Source: Qipengyuania xiapuensis | GTDB taxonomy: Bacteria; Pseudomonadota; Alphaproteobacteria; Sphingomonadales; Sphingomonadaceae | Assembly (NCBI RefSeq): GCF_019711395.1 | Contig: NZ_JAIGNL010000001.1 | Location: 1,054,001-1,118,000 of the forward strand | Length of the DNA stretch: 64,000 nt | Reading direction: 5' to 3' | Shown: one piece after another, positions 25,253 to 33,309 of the stretch | How positions within the stretch are numbered: position 1 is the first letter of the stretch | Layout: the number at the start of each line of letters is the position of its first letter | Notes under the pieces: model-generated | What the model was told of the DNA's origin: nothing | The model's input: only the letters and a program-made list of their open reading frames with translations | Database searches by the model: none | Translations under genes and position numbers: made by a program

Positions 25253-25368
25253 TTTTCTGGCAGGTAAAGTCCATGGAAGTTTGCGAAGACAAGATGTTAG
25301 CCTGCCGCGACAGAAGTCGAATGGACGTTTCGCTCTTCTGACTGATTCTTAGCTCTGGAGATAAACGA
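25253..25368. promoter_or_regulatory. Divergent promoter region with two direct repeats
   Basis: ATGGAAGTTTGCG at 25273 and ATGGACGTTTCGC at 25321 form an imperfect direct repeat 48 bases apart in the 116-bp gap between the AraC gene and the exported-protein gene. AraC proteins typically bind such paired direct repeats. GGAG at 25356 serves the ATG at 25369. Confidence 0.4.
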
Positions 25369-26178
25369 ATGAAGCTTATCGCACATCTTGCCCTAGGAAC
25401 TGCGGCACTCGCGATGGTTGCCACTCCGGTCCTAGCCGAGAAAGCAAACCAGCTGATCGACGTGAACGGCATGTATGCCGGACCCGCAGAGCGTACCCTG
25501 CGCGATCGCGGCTTTGCTTTCGTCAGCCACGAGCGCAACTCGCAAGGCTATGACTACAGCTACTGGTGGGACGAGGACGACGATGACTGCGTGCGCGTCG
25601 AAGAATATGGCGGCCGCGTCCAGTCAATCGCGGACGCTAAGGACCAGGATTGCGGCCACCACCTCAATTCTGGCGTCAAGACGGCATTGGGCGTTGCGGC
25701 CGGTGCTGCCATCCTCGGTGCTATATTCGGCGGCAAGCATGACGATGACGACCGCAATGACAATCAACGTGAATCCGATCGGGAGTATGACCGTGGTTAC
25801 ACCGACGGACTTCACAACGCCTCCTATCACAACCGCCGCGGTACGGACGAGTATAGCGCCGGTTATCGTGCCGGTGTGAACCAGCGGAACGCCAACCTGC
25901 GTCACCATTCGAGCCGCGGTGGCTATGATACTTCCAGCGGCAGGACCACGAGGGATGATGCTTGGATTCGTCGTCTCGTTGGTGCCGCAGGGGATGGCGC
26001 GGGAACCTATCTCGAGAATCAGGGCTTCCGCCCCGTCGACAGCTTCGAGTCCGGCCGGAATGGAGCGGGATCAGTTTGGTATAATCGTTCCAGCCGTCAG
26101 TGCGTCCAGATGATCGTGGTCAACGGCCGTGTGGACTCAGCTATGGACATCGGCAGCCACCCCAACTGCCGCCGATAG
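25369..26178 (+). CDS. Exported protein with duplicated C-terminal-type domain, unknown function
   Basis: 269 residues with signal peptide (cut after 'PVLA', residue 23). Two similar domains, about residues 33-95 and 203-268, share L-x(3)-G-F-x-x-V-x(5)-E, an aromatic 'YWW/VWY' patch, 'D/Q-C-V' and 'G-R-V-x-S' and end in Cys, so each can hold one disulfide. Between them a Gly-zipper helix 'GVKTALGVAAGAAILGAIFGG' (about 102-122) and a D/R/Y-rich section with two Y-x-x-G-Y-x-x-G repeats. This looks like a membrane-tethered or outer-membrane stress protein. First gene of the AraC-linked set. Confidence 0.75.
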   Translation: MKLIAHLALGTAALAMVATPVLAEKANQLIDVNGMYAGPAERTLRDRGFAFVSHERNSQGYDYSYWWDEDDDDCVRVEEYGGRVQSIADAKDQDCGHHLNSGVKTALGVAAGAAILGAIFGGKHDDDDRNDNQRESDREYDRGYTDGLHNASYHNRRGTDEYSAGYRAGVNQRNANLRHHSSRGGYDTSSGRTTRDDAWIRRLVGAAGDGAGTYLENQGFRPVDSFESGRNGAGSVWYNRSSRQCVQMIVVNGRVDSAMDIGSHPNCRR

Positions 26179-26193
26179 AGTTGGAGAGCTGAT

Positions 26194-26817
26194 ATGAAGT
26201 TCTATGTATTCTCGGCCGGGGCGGCAGCCCTGGCACTCTCCGCCTGCGGCGGGGAAGCGACAGGCGACGATGCCTTGACCGAGGCCCCGGCCGAGGAGAC
26301 GCTCGTTGCAATACCAGAAAGCCTTTCTCCCTTCGGCGACGGCTACCCTAATGCAGGCGATCCGTGCCGAAGGCTGGGTGAGTCCGCTGCGACATCGAAT
26401 TACCTGGATGACAGTGCGATGCTTGTGGGCTGCCCTAGTGAAGCTTCGGCAGCAGCGGCCGGCGGGAATGTCGTCGGAAATGTCGAAGGCGTGCGCCTGA
26501 TTTCGATACCCATGGGCGATGCCAATGCCGGACTGGGCGAAAACGGACCGATAGAAGCCGCGCCCGCACCGGCTGCGACCGCCGCTTCGAAACAGGTAGC
26601 CATCCGGGGTCCGAACAGCCTCGAAAGTCGCTGCGCCGACAAGGTCGCGCAACAGACCGGTGCGCGCGTGCTCGGAACCAACCGGATCGAGGAGTCCGAA
26701 GCGGCCATTGGCATTTACGTCAATGTCCAGGGCGCACAGGCGCCGTGGCGCTGCCTTGCCTATCGCGACGGTACGGTAGGGGAAGTCATGTACACAGGAG
26801 ACGAGGGGGCGCTGTAG
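26194..26817 (+). CDS. Putative lipoprotein
   Basis: 207 residues, 15 bases after the preceding gene. Lipobox L-S-A-C at Cys18 ('[12 protein letters not shown]'). Mature part is Ala/Glu-rich with four later cysteines (in 'GDPCRRLG', 'VGCPSEA', 'SRCADKV', 'WRCLAY'), two likely disulfides. '[64 protein letters not shown]' is similar in layout to C-terminal domains of small periplasmic YMGG-like proteins. Function unknown. Confidence 0.75.
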   Translation: MKFYVFSAGAAALALSACGGEATGDDALTEAPAEETLVAIPESLSPFGDGYPNAGDPCRRLGESAATSNYLDDSAMLVGCPSEASAAAAGGNVVGNVEGVRLISIPMGDANAGLGENGPIEAAPAPAATAASKQVAIRGPNSLESRCADKVAQQTGARVLGTNRIEESEAAIGIYVNVQGAQAPWRCLAYRDGTVGEVMYTGDEGAL

Positions 26818-26850
26818 CCGCCCCGCTTCTATCCCGACTGGGAGAATGCG

Positions 26851-27255
26851 ATGAAAGAGTTGCTGGCCACTTCGTTCCTGATCGGTGCACTGGCAGCCTG
26901 TGTTTCGCCTGATGGGAGTGTCGGCTCGGAAGACGCCATAGTTGCTGGCACCGATTACGATGCCACTGCGCATGTTGCCTGCGGCTTCGCAGGCAACCCG
27001 CCAACGCAGACTTGTCCCGCGGGCGTGAAGCGCAATTGGGGCGAAGACGGCACAACGCTGGTCGAAGTCAGTAAGCCCGACGGGTTCAAGCGCGCGATCT
27101 TCATCCGCGGGACTACACCCTATGGTGCAGACAGCGCGCAAGCCGATGGATCGGCGGGGTGGACATTCTCAACCTCCCGGAGCGGCGACCGCGTCACAAT
27201 CAACTACGGACCGGAAACATATGTGATCATCGACGCCTTCGTCGAAGGCGGGTGA
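26851..27255 (+). CDS. Small putative lipoprotein
   Basis: 134 residues. Begins MKELLATSFLIGALAACVSP with an L-A-A-C lipobox at Cys17. The mature part has a Cys pair ('VACGF' and 'QTCPAG') and a beta-rich end ('GWTFSTSRSGDRVTINYGPETYVIIDAF'). No family recognised. Third gene of the cargo set, 33 bases downstream of the second. Confidence 0.72.
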   Translation: MKELLATSFLIGALAACVSPDGSVGSEDAIVAGTDYDATAHVACGFAGNPPTQTCPAGVKRNWGEDGTTLVEVSKPDGFKRAIFIRGTTPYGADSAQADGSAGWTFSTSRSGDRVTINYGPETYVIIDAFVEGG

Positions 27256-27284
27256 TCCAAAACACGCAAGAGGAAACCAATCTC

Positions 27285-27596
27285 ATGGGGAAAGTCGGAA
27301 TCGCCCTGCTATTCGGAGTGCTCGGACTTTTGGGAGGCGCCCTGCTTATCGGCCCGCTAATCGGCGGCGCGATGATGGGTGCCGGCGCAGGCTCGGGTTT
27401 GACGCTTGGTACCTGTTCGACGGTAAAGGCTGCCCAAGAGCTCGGATATCTCACTCCCGAGCAAGTTGACGAGACGCTTACACGCGCGGCGGAAGATATG
27501 GGTGGGCAGGCATTGGCCGAAGACCAGCAAATCGTCGGAAGTGCAGCAGCCTGCGACGAAGCCCTCGCAAACATCCTTTCTGAAGGAGAACAATAG
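27285..27596 (+). CDS. Small Gly-rich membrane protein
   Basis: 103 residues from the ATG at 27285 (AAGAGGAAA upstream). One glycine-rich transmembrane segment 'IALLFGVLGLLGGALLIGPLIGGAMMGAGAG' (residues 5-35), then a soluble part with two cysteines ('GTCSTV', 'AACDEA'). Its stop codon abuts the next start (TAGATG), implying coupling. Confidence 0.7.
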   Translation: MGKVGIALLFGVLGLLGGALLIGPLIGGAMMGAGAGSGLTLGTCSTVKAAQELGYLTPEQVDETLTRAAEDMGGQALAEDQQIVGSAAACDEALANILSEGEQ

Positions 27597-28064
27597 ATGC
27601 GGTTCCCGGTCACCAACGCCTTGCGACGCCAGTTCTTGCTTATCACGGCGATGGGATCGGCTGCGCTTCTCACGACCGGATGCGAGACGCTTTATGCTCC
27701 GCCTCATCCGCTGGAAGGGACAAGTTGGCGCCTAGCGGATGTCGAGACCTCCGGTACATCGACCCGGCTGACACCCGAATTGTCTGCCCGCCATCGTCTG
27801 TCCTTCCAAGATGCAGGGGATCTGCAGATGCAACTCGACTGCAACCGCGGAAACGCGACGTGGTCCGCTTCGAGCCCTTCTGGTGGCGATGGATCCATAT
27901 CGATAGGCACGGTGGCTTCGACCCGCGCTCTATGCCCGCGTCCGACATTCGGGGAAGAACTCGCCGCCGAGTTGCCGAGAGCAACGGGCTATAGCTTGGC
28001 GAGCGATAGTAGCAGCCTGACCATCCGCACACAGGAAGCTGATTACGTGTTCGTTCGTGATTGA
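27597..28064 (+). CDS. META domain / HslJ-like lipoprotein
   Basis: 155 residues; lipobox T-T-G-C at Cys29. 'LEGTSWRLADVETSG', 'LSFQDAGDLQMQLDCNRGNATWS' and 'ISIGTVASTRALCPRPTFGEELAAELPRATGYSLASDSSSLTI' follow the META domain order (L-x-G-x-x-W, a D-C-N-R-G core and a C-x(6)-E late strand). HslJ-type proteins are heat- or antibiotic-inducible outer membrane proteins of unclear mechanism. Supports an envelope-stress theme for this gene set. Confidence 0.82.
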   Translation: MRFPVTNALRRQFLLITAMGSAALLTTGCETLYAPPHPLEGTSWRLADVETSGTSTRLTPELSARHRLSFQDAGDLQMQLDCNRGNATWSASSPSGGDGSISIGTVASTRALCPRPTFGEELAAELPRATGYSLASDSSSLTIRTQEADYVFVRD

Positions 28065-28199
28065 TTGCCGATCACTTCCATCACGGGGGCGACGGCTTTT
28101 TCGGACTTTCATCGGATCGAAAGCGATGGCGACACGAGGGGGCAGAGACTCTCTGGAGATTTGAAAAACAGGTTCGCCCGTACTGCCTGGAGATCCAAG

Positions 28200-29708
28200 A
28201 TGAAACGTATGATCGCAATCTGGATGAGTATTGCGCTCGGGGCATCTGCCCAAGCTGCAGAGCCTGAGGACAGTGGTACGGTCGCAGGCGAGTTCTCGCC
28301 AGTGGAAGAATGCTTTGTCGAAATGCCGGCCGATATGTCCTTTGATTGCGGATATCTCACCGTGCCGGAATTTCATGAGCAACCCGACAAAAGGACGTTC
28401 TCACTGGCCGTAGTTCGTCTGCGCTCGACTGCCGAAGACCCCAAAGAGCCGATATTCTTCGGCAATGGCGGTCCCGGTGGCTCCGGTTTCACCCTGCTCG
28501 AAGTCTCGGTCCTCAGCGACCGCGATGGATATTTCACCAAGCTGATGGAGAACCACGACCTGGTCTTCTTTTCCCAGCGCGGCACTGCCTATGCCACACC
28601 GCACCTGATGTGTTCTGCGGTAAACGCTCTTTCCAACAACTATCTCGCAGGAGCCTATCAAGCGTGGAGCGAGCTTGAGACTGCCAAGATTGAAGCGCTT
28701 AAGGGATGCTACGACGATCTATCCGCCACTGGTGTCGATTTTTCAGCCTTCAACAGCCTCGAAAACGCCGCTGACCTCAACACTCTGCGCGCAGCCCTCG
28801 GCTATGACAAAATCATCTATTACGGCGAATCCTACGGCACCATGCTGGGCCAACACCTTATGCGGGAATACCCGGAAACTCTGAGCGCAGTCGTGCTCGA
28901 TGGCGCTCTGTCTCTGGCCTATCCAAGTTGGGAGACTGCACTCGACCTGAGGTACGAGACCGCGTTGGCTCATGTCATCACGATGTGCGCGCGGGATAAG
29001 GTTTGCAGCGCGGCATATCCCCAATTGGAAAACGATATCGGGAAACTCTACCGACAACTCGAGCAGAGGCCGTTCGAGATACCGGTTGGTGAACAGAGCA
29101 TCTTCGTCGATGCGCAGCAGTTCTCGGTCGCGATCTACAACTCGCTCTACGACGTTAGCAAAGCCCGGTTTATCCCGCATGTCGTAAGCTCCATGCTCGA
29201 GAACAACATCACCGATGCGGTTCCCGGGATGATGGTCGGACCGATTCCGGCGCAGGGAGAAACGGGCATCGCCCTTCCGACGCATTATGCCTTCGTGTGC
29301 GCCGAAGATCCTACGTCGTCACTGGAAGAAGCAAGCAGCCTCGAAACGCTGCGTTTCGAAATGGTGCCTGACTATATCGAAGCCGACGCCGGAGAGTATA
29401 TTGCTCTTTGCGAATATTTGGATCTTCCGAGAATGTCCGATGAGACCGATCTGCCAGTCAGTATCGATGTCCCGGTCCTGATTCTGAACGGTGGCTTCGA
29501 CCCGGTTACTCCCGCGATCACCGCGGCACCGATCGCAGAAGCACTGCCCACAGCATACATGGTGGATTTCCCATTCGGTGACCATGTGCAGGGTTCGACC
29601 GATCAGTGCTCGCATGCCATCATGCTGCAGTTCTTCAGCAATCCGACCACCAGGCCGGACACAAGCTGCACCACGGATCGAGGCAATTTCGAATGGTTCG
29701 TTGATTGA
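28200..29708 (+). CDS. Secreted alpha/beta hydrolase, S33 tripeptidyl aminopeptidase-like
   Basis: 502 residues from 28200, where MKRMIAIWMSIALGASAQA gives a signal peptide; the frame is open further upstream without support. Oxyanion segment 'FFGNGGPGGSGF', nucleophile Ser211 in 'YYGESYGTMLG', acid in 'ILNGGFDPVTP' and the catalytic His in 'FGDHVQG'. Four or more cysteines fit a periplasmic enzyme. TAP-like S33 enzymes cleave N-terminal peptides or proline-rich peptides; esterase activity is also possible. Last gene of the AraC-linked set. Confidence 0.87.
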   Translation: MKRMIAIWMSIALGASAQAAEPEDSGTVAGEFSPVEECFVEMPADMSFDCGYLTVPEFHEQPDKRTFSLAVVRLRSTAEDPKEPIFFGNGGPGGSGFTLLEVSVLSDRDGYFTKLMENHDLVFFSQRGTAYATPHLMCSAVNALSNNYLAGAYQAWSELETAKIEALKGCYDDLSATGVDFSAFNSLENAADLNTLRAALGYDKIIYYGESYGTMLGQHLMREYPETLSAVVLDGALSLAYPSWETALDLRYETALAHVITMCARDKVCSAAYPQLENDIGKLYRQLEQRPFEIPVGEQSIFVDAQQFSVAIYNSLYDVSKARFIPHVVSSMLENNITDAVPGMMVGPIPAQGETGIALPTHYAFVCAEDPTSSLEEASSLETLRFEMVPDYIEADAGEYIALCEYLDLPRMSDETDLPVSIDVPVLILNGGFDPVTPAITAAPIAEALPTAYMVDFPFGDHVQGSTDQCSHAIMLQFFSNPTTRPDTSCTTDRGNFEWFVD

Positions 29709-30060
29709 GATGCCGCACCGGTTCTGCACTGCAGAAGAAAGCATAAGGTGCGATTTAGCCCTATCTGGTCGAAGGCAAACGCCTCTGTCCCTCTAGAGAC
29801 CAAGTGGTGAGGATTGCAAAGGGCAATGCTCCCCAGGTGCGACTCACGATTGACAAGATCACGATTGGAAGCGTTGGCGAAAGAATTCGCCCCAGAGATC
29901 GATGGCCAGTTTTGGCAATGGATCGACACCGCCTCTACGTCCGCAATCGGGTCGTTAGCCGTCGGTCCGCTCCTGGCACACTGATAGCTTGGTGAGAGCG
30001 ACGTCAGGGGTGGAAAGCTGACGGTCTGCTTAGCGCGCCAATCTGTCGATAAGAGACATG
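29709..30060. other. Gene-free stretch carrying two dispersed repeats
   Basis: No credible gene. It contains intergenic repeat copy C (29941-29971) and a GGGGTGGAAAGCTGACGGTCTG element at 30007 that resembles the one at 23900. The small open frame at 29804 has no ribosome binding site and overlaps the repeat, so I do not call it. Confidence 0.5.
29941..29971 (-). repeat. Intergenic repeat copy C
   Basis: On the minus strand the last 19 bases (GCTAACGACCCGATTGCGG) match copies A and B exactly; the first part has diverged (AGCGGACCGACG versus AGCGGTCATTCC). Confidence 0.8.
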
Positions 30061-30501
30061 TTATGCCAAATCTGCCAGCTTCTTCCATCTGCGTTGGCGA
30101 TGAGAATAGAAGAGCTTTGCGAAGAGGGCCACAAATGGCGTGAGTACGCCAGCGGATACGTCCACGCGGTCAGTATAGTAAGTTCCCTCTCCTTCAGACC
30201 GGACAAAAATCCAATGGTCCCACTTCTTGGCCATGGTGCCATGTCCATTGTCCCGCAACGTCATCGGTGGTGCATCGGGAGGATACTCGATCCCAATAGT
30301 TTGATTGCCGACTGGAAGGACACCAAAAAGGCGCATGCTGGCAGCATAGTCTCCTTCTTTCCAAACAGACGGAAAGGCGGATGCTTTTGGTCGAAATTGA
30401 ATGAGAGGTCCCGCCACGAAGTCTAAAGTAGAGGACTGCTGCACACGCTCCCAAACCCATTCCGGTTTTTTGGGAAGCCAGCAACTAAGTTCGACGCGCA
30501 T
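30061..30501 (-). CDS. SRPBCC/START-like protein
   Basis: 146 residues. 'MRVELSCWLPKKPEWVWERVQQSSTLDFVAGPLIQFRP' is the typical start of SRPBCC lipid-binding-fold proteins (strand, then V/W-rich helix), and 'DHWIFVRSEGEGTYYTDRVDVSAGVLTPFVALFAKLFYSHRQRRWKKLADLA' gives the late strands and the long C-terminal helix. Ligand unknown. Oriented against the backbone and lying within the repeat-bounded block. Confidence 0.65.
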   Translation of the reverse strand: MRVELSCWLPKKPEWVWERVQQSSTLDFVAGPLIQFRPKASAFPSVWKEGDYAASMRLFGVLPVGNQTIGIEYPPDAPPMTLRDNGHGTMAKKWDHWIFVRSEGEGTYYTDRVDVSAGVLTPFVALFAKLFYSHRQRRWKKLADLA

Positions 30502-30565
30502 TGGACTATCTCGCGATTAGCTTTCGAGGTCAGCTTATGGCGAGCTTCGAAGGTGAGGTCTAGAA

Positions 30566-30600
30566 CCGCAATCGGGTCGTTAGCGGAATGACCGCTTTTA
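30566..30600 (-). repeat. Intergenic repeat copy B (exact inverted copy of A)
   Basis: Reverse complement of 22255-22289 over all 35 bases. The element backbone resumes to its right. A minus-strand open frame without a start codon (about 30628-30855, ending 'VSPREVLEIAEDVVEGR') lies just beyond and may be a gene remnant. Confidence 0.9.
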
Positions 30601-30883
30601 GCCCAAGGTCTGCTCGACGAAATTGCGTCAGCGCCCCTCCACCACATCTTCGGCAATCTCCAGAACCTCTCGCGGGCTGACGTGTCCGACGCCTGCCGCT
30701 TCCGGCCAGCCGGATATGCTCGCGGCCAGCGTATGAACACCGCGGCGCCCGCTGGCGGCTCCAGTGCTGACAATCACGCCGAACGCGCAGGCCGGTGAAT
30801 TCGGGCGCGGTGGCGACCGTGAGAAGGCCGCCGCACGACGCGCGAGACGCAGGGCAAGACGCCGAGGGGTCTAGGCCTTCAGG

Positions 30884-30916
30884 CAATTACTCTTGAATTA
30901 CCCTCCAATTACTCTT
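30884..30916. promoter_or_regulatory. Three tandem 11-bp repeats upstream of the small-protein operon
   Basis: CAATTACTCTT, GAATTACCCTC and CAATTACTCTT follow each other without gaps, 55 bases before the start codon at 30972. An 11-bp period places each unit on the same DNA face, as expected for an activator binding array. AGTAATT (inverted half) recurs at 30964. The region is visibly AT-rich compared with its surroundings. Confidence 0.6.
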
Positions 30917-30971
30917 ACATGCTCCCCAGCGGACGGGAATTCCTCTCGCCGGAGCAGTTGGAAAGTAATTC

Positions 30972-31592
30972 ATGGCGAAGGCAAACTATAAGCCAGCCTT
31001 GATGGCGCACGCGCTGGGTGCGCTGCGAGCCGAGGGCTACGAACTCGAAAAGAAGGCCGGTCGCGGACAGGCGCAGAATTATCTGGCCACGCGCGGCGAT
31101 GAAACGCTGAGCGTGTGCATCCGCACGACGCAGGACGGTTTCGTCAACTTCACCGCCGCCGACGCCGAAGGCAATGGCTGGAAGGGTCTGGACGACGCCG
31201 ATGCTGTCGTGATCGCAGCGCTGGATAATCCGGAACGGCCCAGCGATGGCGCGACCATCTACATGGTGTCCGACCTAGATCGCGTCCGAAACCTATTTCG
31301 GAAGGAATTCTCGCGCGTCCTCGCCAAGCGAGGAAGCCCCATTGAGAACCGCACGACGTGGCGGCTCCTTTCGGACGTCGTGGGCAAAGACGCCAAGGTT
31401 CTGGACCAATGGGACGTCCACGCTGACGTTCACGCTGACGACGCCGTGGACGGGTCTGACGCTCCCAAGGCAGAGCCGACAATTGCGCCTGCCACCGTGC
31501 CCGCTATCCTTGATCGCGCCCGCGATGAACTGGCCAAGGTGTTGAATGTCGCCAGCGACAAGGTCACTGTCCGTTTCGAGGTAGCGTCATGA
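30972..31592 (+). CDS. Element protein of unknown function, first gene of operon
   Basis: 206 residues, no signal peptide. N-terminal alpha/beta part 'LMAHALGALRAEGYELEKKAGRGQAQNYLATRGDETLSVCIRTTQDGFVNFTA' resembles the layout of nuclease- or restriction-fold-like small domains, but no catalytic set is clear. Middle part contains 'DLDRVRNLFRKEFSRVLAKRG'; the tail is 'VPAILDRARDELAKVLNVASDKVTVRFEV'. Overlaps the next gene by 4 bases. Not recognised. Confidence 0.65.
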   Translation: MAKANYKPALMAHALGALRAEGYELEKKAGRGQAQNYLATRGDETLSVCIRTTQDGFVNFTAADAEGNGWKGLDDADAVVIAALDNPERPSDGATIYMVSDLDRVRNLFRKEFSRVLAKRGSPIENRTTWRLLSDVVGKDAKVLDQWDVHADVHADDAVDGSDAPKAEPTIAPATVPAILDRARDELAKVLNVASDKVTVRFEVAS

Positions 31593-32017
31593 GCGAAGCA
31601 CCGAAGACAATATCAAGCCGCATCGGCAAGGGCCGCGCATTGCTGGGCGGCTTCGTCCCGCGCAAGACGCGCACGCTGGCTTGTCGCCTGCCCTCCTGCG
31701 AGGAACCCGCCGCCGCTATCGCGGTCTGCCGGACGTGGGACGGTGTGACGAACTACCACGCCAAGGGCATGGAGGCCTTTCTGGACTGGCCGCGCATCCG
31801 CACGGAATGGCTGGCCATGGACGTCTTCCACCAGCGCGCGGTGGCGGAAATCGACCGCCAAGTTGAAGCCTATGGCGAAGCGCTCTTCGCCATCAACGAA
31901 GAGACCGACGCCAAGCCGCGCCGCCTGTTTATCATGACACCGCATGACGAAACGCGCTGGCGGGTTGTCATGCCGGTGGACTTCAAGATCGCCAGCCTAG
32001 GGGAGGCGCAGGTATGA
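31589..32017 (+). CDS. Element protein of unknown function
   Basis: 142 residues; ATGA overlap with the previous gene. N-terminus is basic ('SSRIGKGRALLGGFVPRKTRTLACRLPSC'), with cysteines at 'LACRLPSCEE' and 'AVCRTW'. 'KGMEAFLDWPRIRTEWLAMDVFHQRAVAEIDRQVEAYGEALFAI' is helical. No recognised family; the 4-base overlaps on both sides indicate a coupled operon. Confidence 0.62.
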   Translation: MSEAPKTISSRIGKGRALLGGFVPRKTRTLACRLPSCEEPAAAIAVCRTWDGVTNYHAKGMEAFLDWPRIRTEWLAMDVFHQRAVAEIDRQVEAYGEALFAINEETDAKPRRLFIMTPHDETRWRVVMPVDFKIASLGEAQV

Positions 32018-32433
32018 TCGCCCGCAAAATCATCGCCGCCGCCTGTGTCGTGTCGCTCGCGGCCTGTAACTCGCATGGCGCGGTGGAGGAATACGTGGCC
32101 AACCAAACGCGCGACCCTGCCAGCGTCCAGTTTCGGAACGTGTCCACGTGCCCGAATGACCCAGACATCGTGCAAGGCGAATACAACGCCAAGAACGGGT
32201 TCGGCGCTTACGTCGGGTTCAAGCCGTTCATGGCCCGAAAGTCGGCAGTCAACTCGGACGACGTGTTGTCTGCCAGCGTCGGCAACGGCTGGGATTATTT
32301 GGATTTGAGCCGCCACGTGGACCTTGCCGCTGACTGCAATGGCCAGAATGTTGTCGAGGCCTTCCGGTCTGTGCGCTGGGAATACAGCGACGAAGCCGTG
32401 GACCTCTACGAAGGCACGTTGGTGACAGAGTGA
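32014..32433 (+). CDS. Small lipoprotein of the element
   Basis: 139 residues; begins MIARKIIAAACVVSLAACNS with an L-A-A-C lipobox at Cys18. 'AVEEYVANQTRDPASVQFRNVS' reads like the phage/plasmid lipoprotein theme in which 'V-x-x-x-L-x-D-P-x-S-V-x-F' precedes a beta-rich domain. A cysteine pair follows ('STCPND', 'ADCNGQ'). Possibly a surface-exclusion or lysis-type lipoprotein, by inference only. ATGA overlap upstream. Confidence 0.68.
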   Translation: MIARKIIAAACVVSLAACNSHGAVEEYVANQTRDPASVQFRNVSTCPNDPDIVQGEYNAKNGFGAYVGFKPFMARKSAVNSDDVLSASVGNGWDYLDLSRHVDLAADCNGQNVVEAFRSVRWEYSDEAVDLYEGTLVTE

Positions 32434-32705
32434 TGATCGACATGGAAACCCAGACCCTAGCCGCCGAAGAGGCCGGACGATGGACAGCGTCCGCGACCGC
32501 GAAACACGCCGAGGCCATGGTGCTGCTGATGGCAGGCGATGGAGCCGGAGCGCTGCCGCTGCTGGAAGACAGTCTGACCCTTATTCGGGACGCCCGCGAG
32601 TTGATGGACGAAGCCGACTTGCCGCTGTCTGTGTCCGAGTTGGACACGGCGATTGGACAGCTTAGGGGCCAGATCGAAGCGCTCGCTGGAGTGCTGGCGT
32701 CGTGA
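32433..32705 (+). CDS. Small acidic helical protein of the element
   Basis: 90 residues, almost wholly helical and acidic ('AEEAGRWTASATAKHAEAMVLLMAGDGAGALPLLEDSLTLI', 'SVSELDTAIGQLRGQIEAL'). TGATG overlap with the previous gene; a GTG three bases upstream is an alternative start. Could act as a small adaptor or scaffold-like protein; no family recognised. Confidence 0.55.
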   Translation: MIDMETQTLAAEEAGRWTASATAKHAEAMVLLMAGDGAGALPLLEDSLTLIRDARELMDEADLPLSVSELDTAIGQLRGQIEALAGVLAS

Positions 32706-33292
32706 GAAAGCGCAAGTCTCCCAAGCCCGCTAGGTTCGGCAAGCCCAAGCGCAAACTGAGCGCGCCGCTAGTGATCGGTGGAGCGGTCGCCATGGGCATT
32801 GGCGCGGCCTTCCTCTGGAGCGTTGCCGACTTGGACAGCGGAGCCGCAGCCGAGCAAGAGAAAATCACCTTCATGAGCCACGGCACCGCGCAGGAAGCGG
32901 CTGCGGCCAGCGCTCAGACCGGCTTCGCCAGTGGCGACCCAGCGCAGCCCTACCTTGAATTGTGCGGTGACGGTCCGCGCCGCAATTGCGTGGTGGATGG
33001 GGACACACTCTGGCTGAACGGCGACAAGATACGCGTTGCAGACATAGACACGCCGGAAATCGGCAGTCCGCAATGCGACTACGAATATGATTTAGGGATG
33101 CAGGCGACCTATCGCTTCCGCGACCTGCTGAACGAAGGCCCGTTTGCCGTGCAAGGCATTGGCGAGCGGGACAGCGACCAATATGGGCGCAAGCTGCGCG
33201 TGATTACTCGCAACGGGCGCTCAATCGGTGACATGCTTGTCAGCGAGGGTCTGGCGCGGACGTGGACTGGACGCCGTGAGCCGTGGTGCTGA
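32702..33292 (+). CDS. Staphylococcal nuclease-like protein with N-terminal membrane anchor
   Basis: 196 residues; GTG start overlapping the previous stop. Lys/Arg-rich N-terminus and a transmembrane helix (about 22-42), then an SNase fold: 'CVVDGDTLWLNGDKIRVADIDTPEI' (Asp of D-G-D-T and Arg/Asp of the R-V-x-D-I-D-T-P-E motif), 'ERDSDQYGRKLRVI' and 'GDMLVSEGLARTW'. The key Arg, Asp and Glu positions are kept. Calcium-dependent endo/exonuclease acting outside the cytoplasmic membrane is predicted. On a mobile element it could degrade competing DNA or process entering DNA. Confidence 0.85.
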   Translation: MRKRKSPKPARFGKPKRKLSAPLVIGGAVAMGIGAAFLWSVADLDSGAAAEQEKITFMSHGTAQEAAAASAQTGFASGDPAQPYLELCGDGPRRNCVVDGDTLWLNGDKIRVADIDTPEIGSPQCDYEYDLGMQATYRFRDLLNEGPFAVQGIGERDSDQYGRKLRVITRNGRSIGDMLVSEGLARTWTGRREPWC

Positions 33293-33309
33293 GCGCAAGG
33301 AAAGCCACA

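Noticed and set aside
29804..29995. Small plus-strand frame
   Set aside because: No ribosome binding site and ends in repeat copy C.
22255..30600. Copies A and B as terminal inverted repeats of a transposon
   Set aside because: No transposase gene and no target-site duplication seen; related copies lie inside the block, so a dispersed intergenic repeat is at least as likely. Kept only as a finding.
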